Source: Anticarsia gemmatalis
Taxonomy: Eukaryota; Arthropoda; Insecta; Lepidoptera; Erebidae
DNA: 64,000 nucleotides
Assembly (NCBI RefSeq): GCF_050436995.1
Contig: NC_134763.1
Span: forward strand, 2,728,001 to 2,792,000
Direction of reading: 5' to 3'
Below the pieces are notes generated by a model. It made no database searches. It saw only the letters and a list, made by a program, of their open reading frames with translations, and was not told the origin of the DNA. The translations under genes and the position numbers were made by a program. Shown piece by piece: positions 1 through 12,100 of the stretch; the stretch's first letter is position 1; the number at the start of each line of letters is the position of its first letter.

Positions 1-89
1 TAGTAAATATATTTGGCCAACACGGACTTCTAATTGTACACAAAACAGAGCTAGTAATATAACCAGATAAGGCATGCTAAAGATACCTA

Positions 90-211
90 CATATTTCTTA
101 ATACATCAATTAACATCTTGGCTCAGAACAGATATTGCACATCGCACAAATATATGTCCCGGGTAGGATTCAAACCCTGCATTGCAACCACTGCATCAAA
201 CGTATATTCGT
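90..211 (-). repeat. Decayed tRNA-derived SINE (head and start of body)
   Basis: Read on the minus strand, the stretch has a tRNA-like head: a degenerate A box (GATGCAGTGGTTGCA) followed by a B box in which GGTTTGAATCC replaces the usual GGTTCGAATCC. It then continues into the body motif CTGTTCTGAGCC that also follows the head in the copies at 24026-24293 and 41943-42165. The distal body is missing or unrecognisable. It is an old insertion of an RNA polymerase III type retroelement and not a functional tRNA gene, since no cloverleaf can be closed. Confidence 0.7.
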
Positions 212-243
212 AAGCGTGTGCTAAGTAAGAAAACTGTACTGTT

Positions 244-261
244 TTGCACACACACACACAC
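244..261. repeat. (CA)n microsatellite
   Basis: A run of about eight CA units lies just outside the SINE remnant. It is a simple-sequence repeat and a possible length polymorphism. Confidence 0.85.
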
Positions 262-302
262 TTAATGCTAATATTAATTAACAAACACGCAGTTTTAATT
301 AA

Positions 303-2749
303 ACTGGCCGTCATATAAATCGGTGGGAGGACATCAAAACATTATGGTTGCCGTTTCTTTGTCCTACGCAAAGTGCAATAGCATTAACAGGAATGTATTT
401 CCTTATTTATCAAATCATTACTTTAGGCACGCAAACTTTAGCCTAAAAATACCTAACACTAGGTACTTAATTTGTCATCATCAGTCTAGCCTTTCTTACC
501 TACTTTAGACTGGTGTTCCAGTCTCACCGGCCAGGTGAATACCAGTATTTATATGGAACACCTATGGGACCTTGACAACTCAATTATAATTCGATAATTT
601 TGAAAGACACTACTTAATTAATCATTGTTCATAAATTAATTTTCGCCTCTTAGTGTTTGCTTTACCGCTCTTCATCCATTTCTTTTCAAACTGCGTTTTA
701 CATTTGCAAGACCAAATTGTTTTCGAAGGCAACAAAGTCATCACGTCAGTCAAATGAATAATAACAAAAGTTTTTTCATTTATAACAATACTGCACTTCT
801 GTTTAAATTCCCATACATACAGAAAGATCCCCTTTGATACGTAGTTTTATTTTTAGACAATATCCATGACACGTCGAGTTGCCAGGTGCCTCGGTTTTGT
901 TCTCAAAATAATGCGAGCATTTGTTATGCTTTCTCCTTTGGTTCTTCGTATTTGTTTATGTTTTTGATACTATAATCTGTTCAGCTCTTGCTGGAACAAC
1001 GATTGATCTTGTGTGACGTTGTTTTAAGATAGTGGTCAGTCTTTACAGCTATTTTCATAACTCTACGGCTGCTTATTTTTAAAGGACGCTTAGTAATACG
1101 AAAGCTACTTCTGGAAAATCGATGTTTAATTAATAACACATACATTATTATAATTAATATTCACAGCTTCATCGAAGTAAAAACCTCTTGATCCGGTTTT
1201 CCAGGTTTTCTTTGTCCTGTGTTTCTGTATTCACGGCTCTATATAAATTAAAAAAACCAAGCTCTTTTCATACCAACTAAACTAAATTTAGTAAGGTTAG
1301 TTCAATAAATATTACGGACTCGTAGACGGTCTTCAAAACTGCGACTTGGTTTTCCAGGTAACAGCAAAATGCTTATATTTATTTTTTACTTAAACAATCA
1401 ATAAAAACTCGCAGTTCACAACTACCGACTCCAACCAAATTTATTCATCAATTAATTCACATAACAATCGAACACTCACCCTAAACAACTAAACCAATAA
1501 TTAACAAACAATTAAAGCAATTTTCATATTTTATGAAAACCAAAATGGTTGCCGCCGCAAACGGACCGCATTTTAATCAAAATCATTAAAGATAATTGCG
1601 AAATTATATGCTTGCATGACAGAACGTTGACCAATCAGGGGAGAGCACTTTTTTTTTAATTAATCATGCAACGACAATTTAGAGGGATCGGTTTAATGAT
1701 TGTTTCGTGTTGGCATAATTGGCTGGTCCGTTGATAGGGCGTTTAAATTAGGGAGCGGTGTTTAACCAATTCAGACTTCAATGAGGCGATAGAGTCGTTT
1801 TGTTTGATGTTTTTGAACTGCTTTTCATAATGGTGATGTCAACTTTATGCTCTGTTCTTTGTTAAATAAAAGCAGTGCGCTGTAACTAGTCTGTTTTTGA
1901 CAACAATTAATAACCAGCTGCTGCTTTTTTTGAAATAATAATGTATTCATTGACGTATAGAAAGAATCACAGATAAGTATTTATTAAAAAATGAAACTAT
2001 AAAAAAACACAAATACGATAAAATATAGGTCGATGGATTGCAAGGTATTTCATACAACTGCAGACTATAAGGGCTCTAATTTAATCTAGCAGAATCTGAA
2101 TCAAAATGACTTTAAAAGTAGAGTGTTTGATCACACAAACCTCACCAACTTTCGCATTAATACACTTCTATCTTTACCTCAAAGAGAATACGCATAATAA
2201 TTGTATAATAACGTAAACTTACATCCCAGAATGTCGTGTAACCATTAATTTTCCACGCCAGTACTAATTACGTACAAACTGACAATACAACTGCAATACA
2301 TTTACATATGAAGCAACGATACCGAACATGTGGTTTTTGTGTTGTAATTCCATTAATTGTTTCATTTTGTTTTCGGCGAAAATGAGAATGGAAACATACA
2401 TAACATGTAATATATATAGTATGGTGATATGACGTGTACAAAAACGTTCCAAATGATGAATTTATTTTAGTGCTATTATGAATATCTGTTTGCTTATGTT
2501 GACGACTACGTAGGCAAGGAAATTTTTCACGCGCCAAAAATGTGTTAATATTATTTTCATCAATCCAAACTATAGAATCATAAAGCTTTTTTCTGCGCGA
2601 TAGAGTAACCAGACATCCATACATTAATAAAATCTTTCAAATATGTGATAAATAATGAGTGGGAATAAATAGTTAGTAGAAAACATTATTTGCATCTCTC
2701 CTAAAATCTTCACAGCTTTGACTTTTACTACGTAAAAACAGTCTATAGT
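303..2749. other. Gene-free stretch, no element recognised
   Basis: AT-rich sequence with short chance ORFs only. Around 1535-1790 the base composition is more mixed, with a CCAAT-like GACCAATCAGG and a homeodomain-like TTTAATTAATCATGC. This could be conserved non-coding DNA, but nothing in the sequence proves it. The 118-codon minus-strand ORF at 2268-2624 lies here and is not accepted as a gene. Confidence 0.5.
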
Positions 2750-2908
2750 ATGGTAGGTATAAACTACATTACTTATTCATTCAAATTAATTTTGCCAGAT
2801 TTATATTATTACTTTTGAAAAGTATAGTTTCAAGTATAGTTTAAAATAATTATAACAATCTGGCAAAATTAATTTGAATGAATAAGTACTGTAGTTTATA
2901 CTGACCAT
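2750..2908. mobile_element. Foldback MITE, about 159 bp
   Basis: The two ends are inverted copies of each other over about 50 bp (2750-2801 and 2857-2908), with only a few mismatches near the outer ends and a near-perfect inner part around ACTTATTCATTCAAATTAAT. About 55 bp of AT-rich spacer lies between. There is no room for coding sequence. TA occurs just outside both ends, which would fit a TA target duplication, but the outer edge is too degenerate to be sure of the superfamily. Confidence 0.8.
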
Positions 2909-5234
2909 CTTATAAATTCCACTGCAATTGCACTATTCCTGCTAATTCCTTTAATAGCCTAAAGCAACCAAAAACGATATTCGCATCAATTCATATAATA
3001 ACTACGCACTAAACTCCTACTTAATCAAATCGACTATTAAATAATAAGACTAATATCTAAATAAATGAAAACGACTAGTCTAAAACGAAACTATGGACTA
3101 ACGGCCGGTTTCATTAACATTATCTTTGAATAAAGATAGCGATAATTTAGACAGAAATTATAGGTTGACGACTAACTTGATTTTACTTTTAAGGTATTTT
3201 TTTAATTCTCTACATAACTAATTTGTATTATTATGTTATGTTATGTAGTACAAAAAATTATAATGCTCTCTTGGAAAATATAACAGTAGTTGACACCAAC
3301 CAAATTGATTGAGTTTTACCTGCTCGGAAACCTGTGTTCTTAATTTCTATACTTCTAACAATCATCGTAATTTCTTGAATAAAAAACTAAGGTACAACTA
3401 ATGACTTAATGCAATCTTAACTGCATACATCGGTCTGCATAGGAGACACATTCAAAACCAATGGGCCACAAGATCTGTCAAACCAAGGTTAGTAAGCAAT
3501 CGATCGACACTTATCCCTATCCGAAGTTATGTTATCAAGACCGGCCATAAGACTAAACTATTTCATAATTTTATTGCATTGCTCCCGTATTCTAAACGTC
3601 GCGGAGTGTTGATTTAATGGCGGACATAAATATAAAAGATTTAATTGAGTTATGATTATGGTTGATATAATCCCAAGTTTAATGTCTCTATGTCATTTTG
3701 ATAATAGTGGTGTGATATCTTCGATATTCTAAATATTTACTTATTAACTAATGTGACTTCGTGTACATTTAATACTTTATAGAAAAAAGTAATTTTATCT
3801 CATTACTAACTGTTCAACTGCTTGGCAGGTACTGGAATGAGAGAAGTATAGGTCTTGAGTCCATCACGCAGCCATCAAGCTGGCTAAGAGGGGATAAAGA
3901 ACTTCGCATTATATTATTACGGACAGAAGCTAAAAAAAATTATTACTTCTCACATAACTACTTCATCTATGAATGATGTGTGATAATACGAGTGCCAGGA
4001 AGGCACTCACATAAGGCTTATTTCGTTAAGATTTTCGTCACACACATCAAAACCTTAAACCGTTATATGCATCACACTTCAAAAATAAAAACACAACTCA
4101 CATAACACCCAATATCTTTATAACCAAGAAAACCACGACCAAAACACTGTCTTTTCAAAACATCAAAACGAAACTAACACGACACACTTTCAACACCAAA
4201 ATCAATTTGAACGTACAAAATCATCGACTGCGGCTTATCACTGCGCTAACGTATTTTCGTACGATGCAGCTGCTACAATTTGTCCATATATTCACGACTC
4301 ATGTATGAGAGGACAGCAGGGATGTTAACAACTTTGTTTTGACGTCCTCACGCTTCGGAACTTGTAGTTTTATTTTGTTAAAAATAATATTATTGTTGGA
4401 TTTCGTCGATAATGCTGGAAAACGTTTGTATTTTAGATCAGTAAAAGTTTTGTATCTAAATCATCTTCGTACTTACTTTGATTCCATATTTCAACCACAA
4501 CATCAACATCCATCTGGATGTATACGTTTTTTTTTTTCAAAATAAAAACTCAATTTTCAATTAATATAAATATTAAGTAATCCAGATAATCCTTACTTAA
4601 TAATTTACAAGTTTCTACCTAGCAATTCAGCTAGTTAAGATAAAACTTTTTACCTTATAATAATTTTCCTAAGTATAGTTTTCTTTAGTTAGTTATCCTT
4701 CACTACTTTGCTATAAAATCATAGTTAAGTAATCTTATAAATAATAATAGCAGTTATTAAAAAAGAAAGATAGCACATTTATCAGCTACACTAAATACAA
4801 ACGAAACCCAAATTCACCTAAAATTTTTACCGAAAAAACGTAAAAATCCCTCAGTTTCCCCAAGATCAATACTGAAAACCTTATCTTCATTCAATTAAGT
4901 AAACTAAACGGCCTAATCTGAAGGTTCTGTAAGGATAGGGAAAACCTGAGTTCCCATTGTTATGGGGTATGGGCGAAAAATCTTTATTGTCTGAAATACG
5001 TGAGCAGAATGCCTGCGTCCGATGGCCAACTAAATTATTATTTTCCAAGATTTCTTTATTCAGCACATTACCGACGATAATTTGTTGAGATAGAGATTTT
5101 GGAAGTGGCCTTTTTTTGTTTGTTTTTTTTTGTTCGTAAAATGTACGTTGAATTTATAATAATAATAATATCTAATGTTTAAGGGTTAGGGTTCTTTTTG
5201 GTCTGTTTGGACTTTGTGTCGGTTGTTATAGTCC
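2909..5234. other. Gene-free stretch
   Basis: AT-rich filler. A short motif at about 3105-3175 (CCGGTTTCATTAACATTATC onward) resembles one end of a lepidopteran MITE, but no inverted partner is visible nearby. A short (AAT)n tract lies near 5155-5170. No gene is supported. Confidence 0.5.
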
Positions 5235-5242
5235 CACAAGTC
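5235..5242. repeat. 8-bp target site duplication, left copy (CACAAGTC)
   Basis: CACAAGTC directly precedes the left TIR at 5243 and recurs immediately after the right TIR at 5745-5752. An 8-bp duplication is the hallmark length for hAT insertions. Confidence 0.9.
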
Positions 5243-5744
5243 TAGGGAATGCAATCCCGACTCGAGATCGTCAACTCGAGATCCCTCGCGATCAGAAATA
5301 TCAATCCCGCGGGATCCCGAGATTTTCGGGATCCCGTCTAGTTAGTAAAAAGAATACAATTCGAACGGCTTGTTTAATGTAATATGTGTGTGATAGTGTG
5401 GTGAATGCAATAAATTATTATTTGAAAGAAAATAAAAGCCTTTATTTTTCAGTATTACTAACAACGTAACATAATTAACAGGTGTAATAACATGAACATA
5501 ATCAAAAAAGTAGGTGTAGCTCCAGGAGATCAAAATAAAAAGTAATCACATGGCATTTTGAAAGTAGCCTCTTAAAATACAAAGTGTATCAATTAAGTCT
5601 ATTGCAATGTAGCCAGCTGCTGAAAATGCCCTCTCCGACAATCCCGATCTGGATCTCGTCATATTATGCTTCGGGATTGATCCCGAAAAAATACACGGGA
5701 TCTCGCGAGATCGGGATCCCGCGAGATCGGGATTGCATTCACTA
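5243..5744 (-). mobile_element. hAT-type non-autonomous DNA transposon (502 bp)
   Basis: The element has 18-bp TIRs, TAGGGAATGCAATCCCGA on the left and the inverse of TAGTGAATGCAATCCCGA on the right, with one mismatch. It is flanked by an exact 8-bp duplication, CACAAGTC. Both subterminal regions (about 100 bp each) are packed with GGGATCCCG, CGAGATC and ATCCCG palindromes; such subterminal repeats are known as transposase-binding arrays in hAT elements. The middle is AT-rich. A remnant of the transposase C-terminus is read on the minus strand (5546-5640). I infer an internal deletion derivative of an autonomous hAT element in which the 5' subterminal region was joined to the last transposase codons. 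Confidence 0.92.
5546..5640 (-). pseudogene. hAT transposase C-terminal remnant (hATC dimerisation motif)
   Basis: The minus-strand reading frame contains SERAFSAAG (5612-5638), matching the conserved SERxFSxAG motif of the hATC dimerisation domain. About 12 residues later comes a hydrophobic IDTLCILRGYF segment, then a TGA stop at 5546-5548; hATC domains normally end with such a leucine-rich helix. The spacing between the two blocks is shorter than I expect for the family, suggesting a small in-frame deletion. Upstream codons read straight into the subterminal palindromes, so DNA-binding and catalytic parts are absent. It cannot encode an active transposase. Confidence 0.75.
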
Positions 5745-5752
5745 CACAAGTC
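5745..5752. repeat. 8-bp target site duplication, right copy (CACAAGTC)
   Basis: Identical to 5235-5242, closing the hAT insertion. Confidence 0.9.
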
Positions 5753-8700
5753 TAATTCTTAAGCTAACTAGTTATTTATCATTGATAACCAACTTCTTCA
5801 AAAGAAATAATCTTTAATCGGAACACAAAACCTTGTGGCCGAAACTTTTTAAGCAACTGCACACGTTAAACCAATTGTAATATAACATAGATGTTCAAGG
5901 TATTCATTTCTTCTTTCGATGTCACTTCCAGCAAAGGAAGGCACTACCTTCATCACCTCTATGTAAACCTTATGTAATTCCCTCATTAGTACTTATCACC
6001 ATCACCATTTATTTGCGACAAAATCATCATTTTCTATCACAATTAACTTTGAACATATTTCTTATAGTAATGACTTTCAAAAGTTATCATCTTAATAATA
6101 AGCTCATTTATTATGAACGATATAAAATCTAAGTGCCAATTAGGAAATTGATGCCATTATTTAAGAAAGTTTAAATATTACTTTGATGGAGTGCTAGTAC
6201 TATCTTTGATTAGTTTTGATGTTCCAGTTTTAGTTTAGTATTCTGAAATGTCGGAAAATAAATTATAGACATTAATGAAAATTAATGATTTCGAAATTTC
6301 ATCTCCTAACTACGTCTACGAAAATTATTTTTAATTTCACGTGGTAAAAGGTCAATTCATTTATTTGCTCCTGAGAAATAAAGTTGGATACATTTATACC
6401 AATGGACTACCTACTTGCTGAAGGGTATATTTATCTGTGATTTTTAATTTTGCCATTCATGTTAATATTTTTATACCTTAGCAGAAACCCGCTTTTTATA
6501 AGCTAACAGACCAATCCAATCAACTCAAAATATAAATAGTCTTAGCAAATCTGACAAGGATACTTGTACTTAATTGTAAAGTTTAGGAAATAAACTATAT
6601 TGTGTTGAATTTCACTCCGAAAATTTCTCTATTCCACGGTAAGATTACACTAAGCTCGTATCCCAAAGCAACGGTATTCAAAGCTGCATCTGTATTTAAT
6701 CAATGAACAACATTCACGTTTATCGAATATCCTTTATGCACTAACACAACTAACAAACCATTCCTTCCACGAAAGCCTTCAGGGATCCACCGACAGCGTT
6801 AATTCTCGCTACGTAAGGCTCTGTTGCACTGACAAGATATAAACTGGAATATATTGCGGTAGTAAAATACTAGCGAAACTTACTGACTAATAAACTACGA
6901 AAAAAATTTAGAAACACACACGCCTAAATAAATTTATTGCTGTCCCATTACTAGTCAAGAATCTGTCAATATGAAAGAGATCTAAAAACAATAAATTTAA
7001 GATACAATACCATTCTTGATCAAAATTAAGAAGTATAAGGCAAAATATCTGATAATTCACATTAATAGTGATCGTTTTAGGGCACCGACATTCTAAAGAG
7101 TCTAGAGTCTAATAATATTTTAAAATAGTGTATGATAAGAAGCATTTTATTTTTATAAATAAATTATCAAACGGTAATTTAAGCGCCATACGTTGCTATA
7201 AACAATGCCACATTATTTATATACATTCAGAAAGTCATGCCTTTATCTCATGTGCGGAGACAGACAACAAAGATCGCCGCTTGCTACAATCCCTACAAAC
7301 TTCAAATTCATACATCTTGTCACAACCGCAAACATTTACTCACGCTATAATATATCTTCTAGCCTAATGCACTGGAAGTCGGCCTAAACTAGAAGCTAAT
7401 TTAGTTATCAAACAATATAGGAACACATTGTAGCTTTGATGGCACTTGCCGTGACGTGCCTTAATTAAGCTAAGGATAAGCAACACGGTTATGTACTCGA
7501 TGTGTTTAGAGGGAATACGGCTTATTAATTGTCTGGGAATAGAATTATTTGCTTCATTTAGCTCTTAAGTATTATTCAGAAACGTGAATGTAGGCATAAC
7601 GACAAAAGGGGTAAAGCTAGCTAGATATTTTGAGATTGGTATAAACTTGGTCACATAAGGGAATTTGATATTATTTTCCAGCTTTTCACAAGATTTTTAC
7701 CCTAAAGAGTAAAAAGAAAAATAAAACAATGAATTAAGTACGATAACTTTGGAATTTTGGTAATGTATGACTTATGGTGACATTATCTAATGTTACGACT
7801 GTACAAATACGAACAAATTAAACTTAAGTTTTTATTTAGCTATCTGCCCAATCCAACATAGAAAATTTATCTCTATAGACATTAAACACCAAATATTCAA
7901 TCTGCAAATTACATAACAAAATTGTTTACAGTACTTCAGAATGTACAGTTATTTCTAGAAATCATTACTGTAGCTCACAGACCATGTACAAGCAACTGCT
8001 TAAAGCACCTTCTAGCTAAATTACATTCAACAGCAAAACTTCCACAGGTTATTTCCTAGGAACTAGCTCGTTTTTCGAACTACAAACTACTCATAGCAAC
8101 ACTTGTAAAGTAGGTGGGTACTTGGAAATTTTCACGTCAAAACTAATTCGTCAAGTTTCAACTCTGTAGTAACTTTTAGAAGATAATATTCGTAGCTGTG
8201 CCCGTATGTTCGTATAGACATTAAATAGTTCCGCCTCAAATGCTTATGAGCTGTTTAAAGTTTGACGTTTTTGATATCGGTAGAGTTTAAAGTGCCTTGA
8301 GTAAGTTGGTTTAAAACATTTTGTACTTTGTAGGTTCTTGCATTTTAGAAATAATCGAGATATAATTTATACTTGATAAATCTTTAAAATCATTAAAGTT
8401 CTTTCTGTTTCAATGACAAATTGTTAGTCTTTATTTCTCTTGTAAACTCTTCACAAAAACTAAGCTTATTGCATTCTCAGACAATAAAACAAACATTGAG
8501 ATAAGAGATAAGATTTTTACACTACACTTAGGCTTGGAAATGAGTTACCACTAAGTCAACATAGACATTGCAGAAACACATAAAAAAAATTGAATTGTCT
8601 TAAAATATCAAAAATCTGCATGCATCAATTTAAATAAAAGGAACAAAAGTTCAAAAAGTACTTTGAACATTCTTAGAAATGCTTTTGCCCTGCGTTTCCC

Positions 8701-8965
8701 AATAGCTAACAAACGCTCTCCGGCGAGGCTCGCGGTTGACCACAAGCCTCCAACATTATGTCACGGTTCTGCACAGATCGAACGAGATGAAGCTAAGCTG
8801 CAGATTGATTGATCAAGCTTTAGGTGTTTCGTTTGTGTCATGAACGTTCCAACGTAACTTCAACGCGTTTGTACTAGAAACTTCGTTTGCTGGAACTATG
8901 GAGAATAACCGAAGCTAGAAGCAAAGTGTTCTGAGTGACTTTTCACTAATAATGAGATTGGGTAT
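5753..8965. other. Gene-free stretch
   Basis: AT-rich sequence with scattered chance ORFs below 100 codons and no recognisable repeat boundaries. The part around 8690-8890 is less AT-rich (CGCTCTCCGGCGAGGCTCGC near 8716), which might mark a conserved non-coding element, but no supporting structure is seen. Confidence 0.45.
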
Positions 8966-9100
8966 TTTTAATTTATTGAGGGCATGCAAAGTCCCCAACC
9001 TGCACTTGGCCAGCGTGGTGGACTCAAAGCCTAGCCCCTCCCCCTCGTTTGGGAGGAGACCCTTGCCCTGCAGTGGGACAGAGATTTGGTTATTAAAAAA
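8966..9100 (+). repeat. SINE fragment (3' half), same family as 20575-20890
   Basis: The segment ATTTATTGAGGGCATGCAAA, then CTTGGCCAGCGTGGTGGAC, the CCCTCCCC block and GCAGTGGGACA match the body of the SINE at 20575-20890, here in plus orientation. The tRNA-like head is missing, as expected for a 5'-truncated retroposed copy. It ends in an A-rich tract near 9095. Confidence 0.8.
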
Positions 9101-12100
9101 AATGTGATTGTACCCAATGATGTCAATGACATTAAGAATCATAATTATTTTAGGCAACATCGCTTTAAGTACTTTCCAGTTCTTTTTTGAGATCACAACA
9201 TCTCACTATAAAGTTGGTGCGTCTTGTATAGCGTAGATAACATTCTTATTTTCTAAGAGAGATAGTTTTGTACTGTAGATTTCTCTGGCTCCAGCGTCAT
9301 CAATTAAGAAGTCTATACTTGTCTTCACATACAGATTTATTATACGTAAAACGTTACCGAAGGTTATGAATCGTGCCACTGTGTATTTTTTTTTTCATAT
9401 CAAAAAACATAGCCTGTGTCGTTTTATCATAAAAAATATATTACGAACCCGGCTTTTTAATGTCATATGTATCAGATATCTTCATACTTTTTCACGTACA
9501 TCGCAAGCTTAACGCTAATTAATACATTTCCATTATTTGTTTCCCGTTCAAACTTTTTGTTTATCAACAAGAATTTCGAATAAGAAGCTTTTAAAGGGAT
9601 TTCGCTTTGAATAACAATTACTTATTCCGTTTCCCAGACACCCATTAATAAGTCAATCCTGTTTGTGTTTTGACTTCCTCGTCCAGGGTTGTACGTAATC
9701 TTTGTAAGAAAAATAAAAATACGGAAAGCTTTGTTAATTTTTAACGATAATAACTGCTTTGTGAGAATTTTGGTCTTAGTCTTCGAACGCTATAAGACTT
9801 TGTAAGTATATTAAAAGTCGGTGGGTATGGCTTTTCTTCTTAGCTTGCAATTATAATGAGCGACGAGTTTGTTAGTGGATTGCATCGATCAATAAGTCTT
9901 AAGGAAAATTATTAAAACCAATAAGACCTATTGTTTTAGCTTTAGAGTACTTTTATAGGTTTTACGACAAAAATGTGTAAGAAATTGCAACTTTTATTCT
10001 TTGGACAATTTGAAAGAAAGCATTAGTTTAGTATCTATCTTAACTTAAGTATAAGGTATATTATAAAAAAATGCGTACCTTTAATCAATAATAACCGAAA
10101 TAAATATACGTTTTACAATTTTTGAAACAGCCTAGCTATAACTCACATAAAGACGTATATTATTCGAATCTTTCCTTTTCAATCAAATCCTAACAAAAAG
10201 AAACAAAAAGTGTTACGTGATAACCCTAATCGTAGTCTATTTTATTTATTTAAAGTGCACTTAGCAAACGAAAACAAACTAATGATGATTAGGAAACAAT
10301 AATTACAGTTCGATTTGTTTCGGAACAAGTGGCTGTTTAGCGCGATTGTCAATACTTAGCTTGAAGAGAAAAAGTAGCCTGTGTATCGATAGAATTGCAT
10401 CAGTTTGTGGTACAGTAGTTCTATTTGTCAAATTTCGTAGTGCTACAGTGTTTTTAGTTAGTTGATTATTATTTTGGTAAATTATTGATTACTATTAGGA
10501 TAAGAAATATAATCTATAATTTAAATATAATTCTCAGGAATATCGAGGAAGTTTAACAAAACGGGAAGTTTTCTGAGTGATAAAACTAATCAGTTCTTTG
10601 TTCTACAAGTTATTTTACCTACTTGTTAGGTTGCAAATTTTACTGGCTTGTACTATCAACTTGGTGGACTAAAATAGCGCGATTAACATTTTGTTATGTA
10701 TTTACAAATATTGAATTGACAAGTACAAGGTGAAAAGTCACATTGATTTATGCAAAATCATTAAATAATTATTCGAAAGTAGTATTAACAGTAGATTATT
10801 TTATTCGGCAAAAATACAATTTAAATAAAGCACAAAATAGAAAATCCGTGCCCAAAACTTGTTTTACCAAAACCATCCAAAATAGGAATCTATTTTTACC
10901 AACTACCCACTAATTTATTAACAGTCGGCGATCCCACAAATAACACAGTTCCTCACTTCTAAACATGATTACGCTCTGATTTGCCATGAATAAGTAACGA
11001 GGATCGATGGCCACGCGTGGGCAGGTGCCCATCATTTAGCGATTAGTGTCCGAATCACTAATGATATGGAGGTGCAAATTGCTGGAATCCGGAGTTTTGT
11101 GAATGAGGTGTAGGAGGTGAGAGGGAGCGGGAAGGTGAGTACTTTAAATAATTATATATTTTTTTACTCTAGCTATGATTGCACAGCAATCAGCCTAGCA
11201 TTATTTCCAAATATTTTGGAGTTGGCTTGGACGGCTCCAGAAGCTCCAGGCTTGAGAATGGAATTATAGCATATAAAACACTAGTTTTACATGCTATAAC
11301 TTGACTTCGTCGACAGACGTCGATATTTTTTGGCCATAAAAAGTGAACCAGGTTCAAACTTCACATTCAAAATGTAAAACAAATTTTCTTCTAGGCATTG
11401 GATCTAGATTGGAATATGATTGCTAGTTATTTAACTCATATTGTCTATATCATCTTTAAGGTCACATGTTATAACAAGATCCTGATTTTCTAGCGTCGGT
11501 AAAATTGTCCAAACCTTTGCCATTTCAATTCAGACAATAAATAAAAGCATTTAATGAAACTGAAACACACAATCCTAGGATTTTGATGCTACTAAATGAG
11601 AGTTATTTGTTGCAAATTCAGTTTTACTTAAATATAAAATCTTCTTCGCTTATACTCTGTACCACACAGTCGTCGTTATGAGAGCGCGTGTCCAGAATTT
11701 TATGAAGAAACAAAATGAGCGCCAACTGGTATACAACATCTGCTTAATTATACAAAACTGCTTAGCTATTGCTTTTAGCTGCGATAATTGTTTCTGTTTA
11801 GGTGTAATGCGTGCTAACTTATGTTAATTAGGGTTGTAAATAACTACTTAATAAATACTGAAAGGCTTTGAGTTTGATTCGGTGGTCAAGCAAAATTATA
11901 TCAGGTTAGTGAAACTTTTGCATTGGATGTTAAATTTAAACGTGCATGCAATATAAATGTAACTCAACATTTTCTTATTTTTAGTAAAATGTTCCTCTGG
12001 CTAGAGATTCATCTCTCGTGGGTGTTTAAAAAACACCTCATCCTACACTAAGTTTTCTCAAGGCGCCTTATAAAAAAACTAAAATTCTATTACCTTTACT

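Noticed and set aside
2268..2624. Longest ORF in the window (118 codons, ATG start, minus strand)
   Set aside because: No recognisable domain, uneven composition rich in C, H and K, a different frame on the same strand is also open for 62 codons, and no promoter or splice context. Chance is sufficient in 64 kb.
8915..9196. 93-codon ORF over the SINE fragment
   Set aside because: It runs across the SINE fragment 8966-9100 and its peptide follows the repeat, not a gene.
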